Below are positions 18,880 through 27,133 of a stretch of DNA of 64,000 bases, in pieces (position 1 is the stretch's first letter; every line of letters begins with the position of its first letter). The notes below the pieces were generated by a model. That model saw only the letters and a program-made list of their open reading frames with translations. It was not told where the DNA came from and did not search any database. The translations under genes and the position numbers were made by a program. Origin of the DNA: Caecibacter massiliensis (GTDB taxonomy: Bacteria; Bacillota; Negativicutes; Veillonellales; Megasphaeraceae); NCBI GenBank assembly GCA_900095875.1, contig LT608311.1, positions 620,001 through 684,000 on the forward strand. Direction: 5' to 3'.

Positions 18880-19800
18880 TTATCCTCTGGCAGCCATTTC
18901 ACCATTTGCTACCTTTTCTTTATAGCGTTTTGTCCATTTCCAACGGTTGTGAAGCCAGAACCAGTCTTCCGGATATTTCCGGATCCATTCTTCCAGCCGG
19001 TCATTTAATGCCTGCGTCGTCGCATAGACGATGCGTTCCTTTTCTTCTTTGGACAGGCGGTGATCCGCCGTATACGGCCGGATGGGCGGCAACACGTCTA
19101 TGACGTGATGATAAGGTCTGTCTTCATGAATAAACGTAGAAATAATCGGATAATTTTTGATTCCTGCCATTTTAGCCGGTCCGTCAGCCGTCAGCGTATC
19201 ACGGCCGAATAACCGGACCATAATGCCTGTGTATCCCGGATCCTGATCCATCAAGAGACCGATATAATGGCCATTTTGGAGAAAACGCACCATATCGCGG
19301 ATTCCCGTCTTGTACGTGACATGCTGTTTCATCATCGCCCGGTATTCGTTGATAAAAGCATCGGCGCTGTGACTGTTCTGCTGTTGGGCCACGGAAATAA
19401 GCGGATAACCGTTCATGGCAAGAACCGCTCCCAATAATTCCCAGTTTCCCGCGTGAGAAGCCATGAAAACGGCGCCTTCACCGCTTTCTTTCAGCTCGTC
19501 CAGATATTCCTTCCCATGCCAGGTAATCTTCTTATCCAATATTTCTTTCGTATAAATCGGATAGGATAACACCTCGATGATCATAGGTCCAAAGCGGCAG
19601 CTACTCGCCTTGGCAATCTCCATGGCTCTTTCCGGATCATCGGTAATGCCACAATCCAATATCTGCTGCTGAGCCAGCCGCTTTCTTTTTCGGGGGACAA
19701 AGGTCCAGAAGAACCAGCCCAGGAAATGTCCCAGCGCACGCCGCACGCCTTCGGGCAGATGGCATATGATCCAGCTTAGTATTTTCATAAATGTATACAT
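18880..19800 (-). CDS. Lipid A biosynthesis acyltransferase, LpxL/HtrB family
   Basis: 306 residues. The N-terminus has a hydrophobic anchor (ILSWIICHLPEGVRRALGHFLGWFF). The catalytic motif SHAGNWELLG matches the HX4(D/E) pattern of this family. GLLMDQDPG and a later FIHEDRPYHHVI segment are also typical. The enzyme transfers a secondary acyl chain to a lipid A precursor at the inner membrane. It is the last gene of the outer-membrane cluster, ten bases after lpxD. Whether it is LpxL-like or LpxM-like cannot be told from this sequence. Confidence 0.88.
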   Translation of the reverse strand: MYTFMKILSWIICHLPEGVRRALGHFLGWFFWTFVPRKRKRLAQQQILDCGITDDPERAMEIAKASSCRFGPMIIEVLSYPIYTKEILDKKITWHGKEYLDELKESGEGAVFMASHAGNWELLGAVLAMNGYPLISVAQQQNSHSADAFINEYRAMMKQHVTYKTGIRDMVRFLQNGHYIGLLMDQDPGYTGIMVRLFGRDTLTADGPAKMAGIKNYPIISTFIHEDRPYHHVIDVLPPIRPYTADHRLSKEEKERIVYATTQALNDRLEEWIRKYPEDWFWLHNRWKWTKRYKEKVANGEMAARG

Positions 19801-19810
19801 AGGCTGCCTC

Positions 19811-20842
19811 TTATTCAGCTGTCTTTTTTTCTAATTCAGCAATTTTCTTTTCCAGCTGTTTGATTTTTTTCGCCATGTCCGGCAAGTGTTTCAAATATAC
19901 CTGGGACCGTTTCCATTCCATATGAGGCTGCATCGGATATCCGGCATAGACCTGGTTGCCTTCCGCATTGCCGGTTATCCCGGTCTTTCCCGCAAAAACA
20001 GCATTGTCTCCGATGGTAATATGGCCTGTACAGCCCACCTGGCCGGCAAAGATGCAGTGATTACCCGCCTTGGTACTGCCGGCAATCCCTACCTGGGCTA
20101 TGATGAAGCAGTCTTCCCCGATTTCCACATTATGGCCGAGATGGACAAGATTGTCTATTTTAGTACCCCGTTTGACAACGGTGCTGTCAAGAGTTCCATT
20201 ATCGATGCACGTACAGGCCCCGATTTCTACGTCATCGCCGATTTTGACATTGCCAATCTGGGGAATGCGCGTATGACGGCCTTCGTTTGTAGCAAAGCCA
20301 AAACCTTCACCGCCGATAACCGCATGGGCACGGACGACAAGACGATCTCCGAGCTGGCAGTTTTCGTGGATGACAGCACCGGGATAAATGACGGCATCGT
20401 CACCGATAGAGACATTATCGCCAATGAAAACATAGGGATAAATGACGCAGTTCTTTCCTATGCTGACATTCCTGCCAATGACAGCATAGGCCATGACAGC
20501 GGCATTGTCCCCCAGGACAGCACTGTCATCTACGACGGCCGTAGGATGAATGCCCCGGGCCACGGTCTGCCGGGGATGGAAGAGCACCAGGAGCTGGGAA
20601 AAAGCCAGGCGCGGATTTTTTACCAGTACGAGTGTATTATCCCCGGCCGGGACTTCTTTTTCCACAATGACGGCACCGGCATGAACCTGAGGCAGATATT
20701 CCGTATATGGATCTACTGCAAAGGTGATATCCTCCAGACCTGCTTCCTGCAGCCCCTTGATATCTTCAATTTCCCGCGTGCCATCACCGATCACCGTACC
20801 GCCCAGTATGGCGGCCAACTCCTGTACTGTCTTCTTCAACAT
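19811..20842 (-). CDS. lpxD: UDP-3-O-acyl-glucosamine N-acyltransferase LpxD
   Basis: About 343 residues from the ATG at 20842, which sits six bases after AAGGGG; a TTG two codons upstream is less likely. The N-terminal uridine-binding domain (residues 1-100) leads into a left-handed parallel beta helix of hexapeptide repeats. The catalytic His lies in LVHLGHNVEIGEDCF. The C-terminus is a coiled-coil helix (PDMAKKIKQLEKKIAELEKK). LpxD adds the N-linked acyl chain in lipid A synthesis. Skp/OmpH genes upstream match the bamA-skp-lpxD order of proteobacteria. Confidence 0.95.
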   Translation of the reverse strand: MLKKTVQELAAILGGTVIGDGTREIEDIKGLQEAGLEDITFAVDPYTEYLPQVHAGAVIVEKEVPAGDNTLVLVKNPRLAFSQLLVLFHPRQTVARGIHPTAVVDDSAVLGDNAAVMAYAVIGRNVSIGKNCVIYPYVFIGDNVSIGDDAVIYPGAVIHENCQLGDRLVVRAHAVIGGEGFGFATNEGRHTRIPQIGNVKIGDDVEIGACTCIDNGTLDSTVVKRGTKIDNLVHLGHNVEIGEDCFIIAQVGIAGSTKAGNHCIFAGQVGCTGHITIGDNAVFAGKTGITGNAEGNQVYAGYPMQPHMEWKRSQVYLKHLPDMAKKIKQLEKKIAELEKKTAE

Positions 20843-20853
20843 AGTCAACCCCT

Positions 20854-21273
20854 TTATTGTAATTTCGCAATCAAATCATCGGTTACATCGACGCCGCCGT
20901 TGGGAACGACTTCCTTATAGACGATGATGCCGACGTTTTTATCCTTGGCGATATCCCCTAATTTGCTCTGGATATCGGTCATGAACTGACGCTGCATACT
21001 GGCTGCGTATATCTGCTTTTCCTGTAATGCCTGCTGCTGTTTCTTCTGGAAATCTTCCGCTGACATGGACTGCTGGGCCTGCTGCAGTTCGGCATCGAGA
21101 GATTTGCTCTTTTCTTCTATCTTCTGTTGATACTGCTGTACGGCCGGTGCTTCTTTCTGTACGCGGCTCATATCTACATAGCCTACTTTATCTTCACTAC
21201 CGCAGCCGCTGAGTACGGCAACTGCCGCTATCATGCATAAAACAGCAGCCAATCGTTTACCTATCCGTTTCAT
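20854..21273 (-). CDS. OmpH/Skp-family periplasmic chaperone, predicted lipoprotein
   Basis: 139 residues. A signal peptide ends in a lipobox (VAVLSGCGSED), so the mature protein is probably lipid-anchored, unlike soluble Skp of E. coli. A long helical hairpin of Gln/Lys/Glu-rich residues follows (about 35-95), then a conserved end DKNVGIIVYKEVVPNGGVDV. Skp proteins hold unfolded outer-membrane proteins on the way to BamA. It is the last of three OmpH-like genes placed in a row between bamA and lpxD. Confidence 0.85.
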   Translation of the reverse strand: MKRIGKRLAAVLCMIAAVAVLSGCGSEDKVGYVDMSRVQKEAPAVQQYQQKIEEKSKSLDAELQQAQQSMSAEDFQKKQQQALQEKQIYAASMQRQFMTDIQSKLGDIAKDKNVGIIVYKEVVPNGGVDVTDDLIAKLQ

Positions 21274-21290
21274 TCGTATAATGCCTCCTG

Positions 21291-22229
21291 TTATGCCAGC
21301 TTGACAATGATATCATCGGTCACATCCAGCGCCGTGCCGATGCCTTCGTATTCAGAGAATATGATATCGATTCCCTGTTCTTCCGCAACGGCCGCCGCTT
21401 TATCCCGGATATCTGCCAGGATGGCTTCTTTCTGATCCTTCATTTCTTTTTCTTTTGCTTCAAGTTTCTCTTTCCAGGCCGCATTCCAGACAGCCGGTTC
21501 CGGACGCTTCCCAAAAGAATCCATTTGTTTCGTGAACAATTCCCGACTGGATTGCTGCCGGGCCGCCAGTTCATCTTTTACCTGAAGCGCATATGCCTGC
21601 AGTTCTTTCTGTGCTTTTTCCTTATCGGGAGCCATGGCAGCGGCAATATCCGCCGCTGCAGCCGCGTCCGTCTGATGGTCGCCGCCGTTTTTGCGCAACA
21701 GTGCCTGCAGTTCCTGTTCTGCTGCCTTACGTTCCGACGGAGACAGGGCCAATGCAGCCAGTTTCAGCCGGAGATTGACGATCTTCAGATTTTCTTCATC
21801 AGAAAGGGCCGGCTGTGTCTGCCGGCGTTCCCGGATCAGAGTCTGATACCGCTGCTCCAGTGCCGCATTCAATTCATTCTGTTTAATGGCCACCCGGGCC
21901 TGTAATTCCTGATCCAGAGCCGCTGATGACAACGCATCGGTCATAGAAAAGTCTTTCGCCGCCTGCCCCTGGGATGCAGCCTGCTTCGAGTAATGCCACT
22001 GTTCAAACTGATACTGGGCTACCATCGCATTATATTCCAGTTCCAGGCGATGGTACTGGCTGTACGAGGGATGGCTCATCATGATGTGTTCTACATCGGC
22101 GCAGGCAATAACCGGCCCTTTTTCTGTAACAGGCACAGCCGGCGTCCGGCTGTGCATCATCCAGAAAGCCACAGCCAGGCAAAAGGCCAGCACTACGGCG
22201 CCAGCAGCTGCCGCATAATTACGCTTCAT
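21291..22229 (-). CDS. OmpH-like membrane-anchored coiled-coil protein
   Basis: About 312 residues from the ATG at 22229 (behind AAGG), longer than ordinary Skp. One N-terminal membrane segment (AAAGAVVLAFCLAVAFWMMH) has no clear cleavage site. The periplasmic part begins VIACADVEHIMMSHPSYSQY, as OmpH proteins do. It then has about 180 residues of charged helix and ends in a domain (IDIIFSEYEGIGTALDVTDD) that echoes the ends of its two neighbours. It is probably a Skp-like chaperone with a lengthened helix. Its function is inferred from similarity and position only. Confidence 0.7.
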   Translation of the reverse strand: MKRNYAAAAGAVVLAFCLAVAFWMMHSRTPAVPVTEKGPVIACADVEHIMMSHPSYSQYHRLELEYNAMVAQYQFEQWHYSKQAASQGQAAKDFSMTDALSSAALDQELQARVAIKQNELNAALEQRYQTLIRERRQTQPALSDEENLKIVNLRLKLAALALSPSERKAAEQELQALLRKNGGDHQTDAAAAADIAAAMAPDKEKAQKELQAYALQVKDELAARQQSSRELFTKQMDSFGKRPEPAVWNAAWKEKLEAKEKEMKDQKEAILADIRDKAAAVAEEQGIDIIFSEYEGIGTALDVTDDIIVKLA

Positions 22230-22239
22230 GGCAATATCC

Positions 22240-22725
22240 TTACTTGGACTGGGATTCACTCAGTTTCTTGGAAACCTGTTCTGTAATATCCTGACCACCA
22301 TAGAGAACGGCCCGTTTATCGACGACAAGGCTCAGGCCTTTCGTGCTGGCAACGCTGCCGACGGCTTCATCGACTTTATCTTTGACGCCCTTATAGATGT
22401 CTTCTTGTTTTTTCGTCATTTCTTCCTGAATCTGCTGATAGAGCTGACTCTTCTGTTCATCGGTCATACCCTGGGACTGTTCTTCAAATTTTTTCTTGGC
22501 ATCTTCCGAGGCCTGCTGCATTTCTTTCTGTGCATTGGCTACATCCTGATTATCGGGCGGAATGACCTTGCTCATATCGACGACGCCGATATTGCTGGAC
22601 GGCGCTGCACTGACGGGATTGCCCATCTGCATGACGGCAATGCCGGCAACACTCAGTACAAAAATCGCTGCAATGACAGCGGAAAAAATCTTGACATTCT
22701 TTTTCTTACCCATTTCTGACATCAT
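22240..22725 (-). CDS. OmpH/Skp-family protein, membrane-anchored
   Basis: About 161 residues from the ATG at 22725, preceded by AAAGGAG; a longer frame to 22854 would overlap the previous gene by about 100 bases and is rejected. An N-terminal membrane segment (IFSAVIAAIFVLSVAGIAVM) precedes SSNIGVVDMSKVIPPDN, the usual OmpH opening, a helical arm rich in Gln and Lys, and the end LSLVVDKRAVLYGGQDIT, a strong OmpH signature. The first of three such genes after bamA and the unknown exported protein. Confidence 0.82.
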   Translation of the reverse strand: MMSEMGKKKNVKIFSAVIAAIFVLSVAGIAVMQMGNPVSAAPSSNIGVVDMSKVIPPDNQDVANAQKEMQQASEDAKKKFEEQSQGMTDEQKSQLYQQIQEEMTKKQEDIYKGVKDKVDEAVGSVASTKGLSLVVDKRAVLYGGQDITEQVSKKLSESQSK

Positions 22726-22750
22726 AGTAACATTACTCCTTTGCAATTCC

Positions 22751-24049
22751 TTATAAATAGCCAATAACCCGCAGCCACGTATCGTGGCCGGAAATGATAT
22801 ATTCCAAACCGACGTATTCATGGAGACGGTACAAGAGTCCCGCCTCTTCATCATGGTTTGTCAGATCTTTATCGAACCGGAAAGACCAGCGGCCCCCTAA
22901 TTTCTGCCGCAGCCAAAGATGATGGCTGTCATCCTGGCTTTCAAAATTATATCCCATCCAAGTTCCCTTTCGGGGCTGATACCCGTAACCGGGAATGAAG
23001 TTCCAGGCTACAGAAGCAGGCATGAATTCCACGTCTGTATACAACTCATGGTGTTTGCCGATTTTTCTGCCCACATGGGCCCGCAGGACCGTATTATCTT
23101 CTTTATCATGATAGGCATCACTGTCCCTGCTGACGTCTATGTAGGCCTGTGCGCGGACATCGTAAAAATCCGTTTCCGATTTTAAATGGATATCCATATT
23201 TTCAGCAACGGAAAGACTGGGAAGGACGCGCAGCTTATATTTCTTTATGACCCACTGGTCATTCAGATGCTGCTGCAAATCACGCTCTACATCGCGCTGA
23301 TGGCGGCGCACAAATGCAACAGGCAGGCCATTCAGGCCTGCATAACGGTCTTCCATATGCTTGCGCGTACTGAGAAAGATGATCTTGGGCAGGTTTTCCG
23401 CATCGACGCGGACGTTGACATTGCGCACAACGGGAAGTACCGGCAGAAAATACACTTCTACCGTCGTATCCGCGCCGGGCGTAATGACAATGTGCGGATA
23501 AAATTCTGGAAGTTCTGTCTCCAGTTCCGTCTCCATAACAGCCTTGACCGTGCCATTTGCCCAGTCCAGAGCATCGACGGGAAGACCGGTCAGGAGATTT
23601 TCAATAAAAGCCGAAACGCCGGTCAGGTCCCTGCCAGCCATTTCTTGTCCCAATGTCGGAAGAGATCCATAGTCAAAGCGGACATGTACCCGGCGTATGG
23701 TACTTCCCCAGGGGCGGATCTGCACAGACAGCATCGTTTCCGGTCCCGGCACGAGTTCGATATGTTCGACCGTATACCCTATGAGCACGCGGTCCGTAAT
23801 GTCGTAAACCATGCGGGTATACTCATCCTGCCGGTTCAGCACGGCCTGGTCATCGGCACCGAGGAACACGTGATTCCCAATCGTCTCAATGCTGGCACAT
23901 ATCCTCTTCTCGGCAAGAGGCGGTATGGCCTCTCCCAGAGAAGAGACGCGTACCGCCACATGAGTTACGGGTGCCGCTATGGCACTACCTAGACTAGCAC
24001 AGACAAAGAGAATCGTCAATAAACAAGTGCGAAACACGACGTATCCCAC
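22751..24049 (-). CDS. Exported protein of unknown function (envelope cluster)
   Basis: I do not recognise this protein. 432 residues with a signal peptide (FRTCLLTILFVCASLGSAIA-APV). The middle has two repeats of an alpha/beta pattern suggestive of POTRA-like folds (VEHIELVPGPETMLSVQI and IVITPGADTTVEVYFLPVLP). The last 130 residues are alternating polar and aromatic stretches such as HHLWLRQKLGGRWSFRFD, compatible with beta strands of a small outer-membrane barrel, although the last residue is Leu. The start may be the GTG at 24037 behind AGGTGG. Position between bamA and three skp-like genes suggests a role in outer-membrane protein assembly. Confidence 0.55.
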   Translation of the reverse strand: MGYVVFRTCLLTILFVCASLGSAIAAPVTHVAVRVSSLGEAIPPLAEKRICASIETIGNHVFLGADDQAVLNRQDEYTRMVYDITDRVLIGYTVEHIELVPGPETMLSVQIRPWGSTIRRVHVRFDYGSLPTLGQEMAGRDLTGVSAFIENLLTGLPVDALDWANGTVKAVMETELETELPEFYPHIVITPGADTTVEVYFLPVLPVVRNVNVRVDAENLPKIIFLSTRKHMEDRYAGLNGLPVAFVRRHQRDVERDLQQHLNDQWVIKKYKLRVLPSLSVAENMDIHLKSETDFYDVRAQAYIDVSRDSDAYHDKEDNTVLRAHVGRKIGKHHELYTDVEFMPASVAWNFIPGYGYQPRKGTWMGYNFESQDDSHHLWLRQKLGGRWSFRFDKDLTNHDEEAGLLYRLHEYVGLEYIISGHDTWLRVIGYL

Positions 24050-24065
24050 CTATCGTCTGCATACA

Positions 24066-26366
24066 TCAGAACTTCCCACCAAAGCTGAAGTGGAACTTGC
24101 CGCCATCGTCGCCGACGCCGTAATCCAGGCGGATAGGCCCGATTGGCGTCGTGATGCGGAATCCGAGACCGGTGGAAACGTGGATACTGTCATCGTTCTG
24201 ATACCAGGGGATATTTTCCGTTCCATCCCAGGCAGAACCGGCATCGACAAAGAAGACGCCTTGGATTTTCTTGGCAATCGGATAGCGGTATTCTACCGTC
24301 GCCGCATACATCTTGTTGCCACGGAATTCATCGTCTTCATAGCCACGCAGGTTATCGGCGCCGCCCAAAGTGAAGAGGTCATAGTACGGCATATCGCCGT
24401 TGGCATAGCCGCCCATAAAGCGCAGGGCAATGACATGCTTGCGGCCTACTTTGTAGTACAGACGGTTTTCAAAAGTCAGTTTATAGTAATCGAAGTCACC
24501 GCCCAGGCCATGACCGGCAATAGCTGCCGTGTAGGAAATCCTCTTGCCACGGGTCGGATCATAGACATTATCACGGTTATCAAAGACGTGGGACCAGGTC
24601 AGGCTGTTCGTCCGGCCAAAGTTCTTGCCCTCGTAATCCATACCTTTAAAGTCATATCCTTTATTACGAGGATCGTCTGCTCCCCCTTTATAGTAGAATC
24701 CACTGTTCCATTCATCGTATTTCGTCCGTTTCGTTTCCAACGTAACGTAATCGCTGACGTATTCGCTGCGGACGCGGCCATAGGTCAGGTTGAAGCCTTT
24801 TGTTTCCCGGTCGTAATCGGCAACGGAATTGCCTTTTTCATCGTAATCTTCGTAATCGTATTCCCGGTTGAACAGGCTGAAGCCGATAGAATCGCCATGG
24901 TCATTGAGCCACGGATGGGTGTAGGAGAACGTGTAATTGTGATTGGAATCAGTTTCACCGCCAAATTCCCAGTTAATGGCTACCTTGTCACCAGTACCGC
25001 GGAAATTGCTTTCCGAAAGCCCCAACAGGCCTACCATACCGTTCGACTGGGAATAACCGCCGCCAATGGAAATCTGGCCGGTCTTGGCTTCGACGACGTC
25101 GATTTCCATGATGACGTCGTTGGGATTCTTTTTGCCCGGCAGCATGCGGACGTTAATATCTTCAAAGTACCCCGTATTGTAAATCCGTTCCACACTGCGG
25201 CTGGCGGCGGCACGGTTAAACACATCGCCTTTCTTCATGCGTACTTCCCGGGTCACAACACGGGATTTGGTCTTGGTATTACCGCGGACGACGACATCTT
25301 CCAGATGGCATTCCGTAATGCCGATATGAAGGATACCCTTGCTGTCCAGCGTCGCATTGGATACATGGCTGTACATATAACCGTCTTTCGCATAGAGGTT
25401 ATTGATGTTGGCTACGTCTTTACTGATGATGGTGCTGTTCAGCGGTGAACCCGGTACGAACTGGATCATCTGCTGGAGCGCTTCCGTCTTATAGACTTTA
25501 TTGCCGGTAATTTCTACACCGTTGATGACGGGATTGAGCTGTACGGCATAATTCAGGGCCACCCCTTCCGGCACGTTGGTAAAGGAAGGATGGACCGTCG
25601 AGAAAAGACCGGTAGAACCGATGACATTGACATCATGGCGGACATAATCGGCACTGACCGTATCACCGACGCGCATGGCTAATTTCGGCAGCAGGTAGGC
25701 TTCAATGGCCGGGTCCGGTACAGGGCCAACGCTTACTGCCGTCGTCACTTTATTGGCATAAGGAGCGATGGATTCATCGGTGACAACATTACCATAGGGC
25801 ATGGTGCTTTCCTGCCCTGGCTCCAGTACCGCCATAGGATACTTGGGAATCGTCGTATCGATTTGTACGTCACCGAGGCCGGCCATGTACGGCACAGAGG
25901 CTCCGGGGAGGCCTTCTTCTTTAGCCGATTCTGCTGTACCGACCGTCCCCTGTTCGTATCCCGTATTGCCGCTGATGACGGACTTTGCCACCTGGCTCTT
26001 CCGTTCCTGTTCGGCCTGTTCAATTTTTTCTACCTGTTCTTTTTCAGCCGGCTTGCGTACGTCTTCCGGCTTTTCCCCCTTGGCAATGGCTGCCAGTTCT
26101 TCATCCGTTTCGTACCCCGTAAGGCCGGATTTTGCATTCTTCATGACGGCTTCTGTCTCCGGCGTTGAAGCACTGGTCACTACCGTATTGAGTGCCATAG
26201 GCTTTTCTTCGTCTTTTGCGGTCATGTCTGAAGCGGATACCTTTTTTTCTACGGTCTGTCCGGGATCTGCATCATAGCCTGTTGCCGTGTCTGCAGCCCA
26301 TACGGGACTTGTCACCATAGCACTGGTAATCATCATCAATAAAAATTTCTTATTCCGTGTTATCAT
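24066..26366 (-). CDS. bamA: Outer membrane protein assembly factor BamA (Omp85)
   Basis: About 766 residues from the ATG at 26366 with GGAGGG at good spacing; an earlier ATG (26384) overlaps the previous gene and lacks a clear site. After a signal peptide (ending SPVWA-AD) comes an unusual low-complexity stretch of about 170 residues, then about three POTRA domains (to about residue 430), then the 16-strand barrel with the conserved LRGYEDDEF motif and a terminal Phe (FGGKF). BamA inserts barrel proteins into the outer membrane. The N-terminal extension holds three TGY(E/D) motifs. Confidence 0.94.
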   Translation of the reverse strand: MITRNKKFLLMMITSAMVTSPVWAADTATGYDADPGQTVEKKVSASDMTAKDEEKPMALNTVVTSASTPETEAVMKNAKSGLTGYETDEELAAIAKGEKPEDVRKPAEKEQVEKIEQAEQERKSQVAKSVISGNTGYEQGTVGTAESAKEEGLPGASVPYMAGLGDVQIDTTIPKYPMAVLEPGQESTMPYGNVVTDESIAPYANKVTTAVSVGPVPDPAIEAYLLPKLAMRVGDTVSADYVRHDVNVIGSTGLFSTVHPSFTNVPEGVALNYAVQLNPVINGVEITGNKVYKTEALQQMIQFVPGSPLNSTIISKDVANINNLYAKDGYMYSHVSNATLDSKGILHIGITECHLEDVVVRGNTKTKSRVVTREVRMKKGDVFNRAAASRSVERIYNTGYFEDINVRMLPGKKNPNDVIMEIDVVEAKTGQISIGGGYSQSNGMVGLLGLSESNFRGTGDKVAINWEFGGETDSNHNYTFSYTHPWLNDHGDSIGFSLFNREYDYEDYDEKGNSVADYDRETKGFNLTYGRVRSEYVSDYVTLETKRTKYDEWNSGFYYKGGADDPRNKGYDFKGMDYEGKNFGRTNSLTWSHVFDNRDNVYDPTRGKRISYTAAIAGHGLGGDFDYYKLTFENRLYYKVGRKHVIALRFMGGYANGDMPYYDLFTLGGADNLRGYEDDEFRGNKMYAATVEYRYPIAKKIQGVFFVDAGSAWDGTENIPWYQNDDSIHVSTGLGFRITTPIGPIRLDYGVGDDGGKFHFSFGGKF

Positions 26367-26380
26367 AAGACCCTCCGTTG

Positions 26381-26986
26381 TCATTTCTTGGTTTCCGCAC
26401 CGCGCAAACTATGACGCGCATCTTGTACGGCAGCCTGTATCTGCCGGTCCGATAAAACCTTTTTTTGTACAGGCTGTGTATATGGTACAGTCGCAGGTGG
26501 CGGTTCCGTTCTTTCCGTCTCCTGTCCTGTTTCCCCCTGTTGTACTGCCGGCAATACACCGGTATCATCTGTACTTGCAGGAACCGGTTGCACCGCCGGT
26601 ATTTCTTCTACTGCCCTGTCTTCTGCCGTTACGATTGATTCCGGCTCAGCTACAGGTTGTGAATCCGGCGCTGTCATCGTCGTCCGTGACGTATCCGCTG
26701 CCGTTTCGCCGCGGACAGGCCGGGTAAAATCAGCTGGCGGCCCTTCCGGACGTGTAAACTGCCAGATGCCCAGAGCCAGCGCCAAAGCAGTCAGGACTGC
26801 CGCCAGCCGGCGGATTTTACAGCCCATACCGTGGTTTTTTCGAAGATTTTTCATCTCCGCTTCTGCCAGCATGAGATTCAGTTCCCCACGGACATCAGCT
26901 TTATTGTCAAAAGACTTTTCAGCCCGTTCCAGCCAGGCTCTGGCAGAACGGACACGCTCGGCCCGTTCATTATCTGATTTTGCCAT
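26381..26986 (-). CDS. One-pass membrane protein of unknown function; possible anti-sigma factor
   Basis: I do not recognise this gene. About 201 residues from the ATG at 26986, behind AAAGGAG. The first 60 residues are charged and helical (ERAERVRSARAWLERAEKSF, ELNLMLAEAEMKNLRKN) and should be cytoplasmic. One membrane helix follows (LAAVLTALALALGIWQF), then about 115 Pro/Glu/Thr-rich residues outside. The layout of cytoplasmic helical domain, single helix and extracytoplasmic tail is that of anti-sigma factors, and the sigma gene lies directly upstream. No known anti-sigma motif is visible, so this is inference. Confidence 0.5.
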   Translation of the reverse strand: MAKSDNERAERVRSARAWLERAEKSFDNKADVRGELNLMLAEAEMKNLRKNHGMGCKIRRLAAVLTALALALGIWQFTRPEGPPADFTRPVRGETAADTSRTTMTAPDSQPVAEPESIVTAEDRAVEEIPAVQPVPASTDDTGVLPAVQQGETGQETERTEPPPATVPYTQPVQKKVLSDRQIQAAVQDARHSLRGAETKK

Positions 26987-27013
26987 ACTGCGCAAGCTCC
27001 TTTCCCAGCATGT

Positions 27014-27042
27014 TTATAAAATCCTGAAAAAGACAGCCTCAA
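27014..27042 (-). promoter_or_regulatory. Possible promoter of the membrane-protein/bamA unit
   Basis: Minus strand: -35 TTGAGG, 17-base spacer, -10 TTATAA, in the 147-base gap after the sigma-factor gene. A nearby direct repeat (CGGGAGAATACGGGAGAA) lies upstream at 27098-27115 approximately. Both elements are imperfect. Confidence 0.4.
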
Positions 27043-27133
27043 CAAACAAGTAAATATGGGAAGAAGACGATATCTATCTTGGAAATACTCATCGTTTCTC
27101 CCGTATTCTCCCGTTTATACCATATTTTCTTTT

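Noticed and set aside
22726-22854. Longer N-terminus for the third OmpH-like protein
   Set aside because: It would overlap the preceding gene by about 100 bases and precede a clear ribosome site and membrane segment.
23979-25448. Long plus-strand open frame opposite bamA
   Set aside because: It is antisense to a clear bamA frame, lacks a ribosome site and has no recognisable domain; it arises from the codon pattern of the minus-strand gene.
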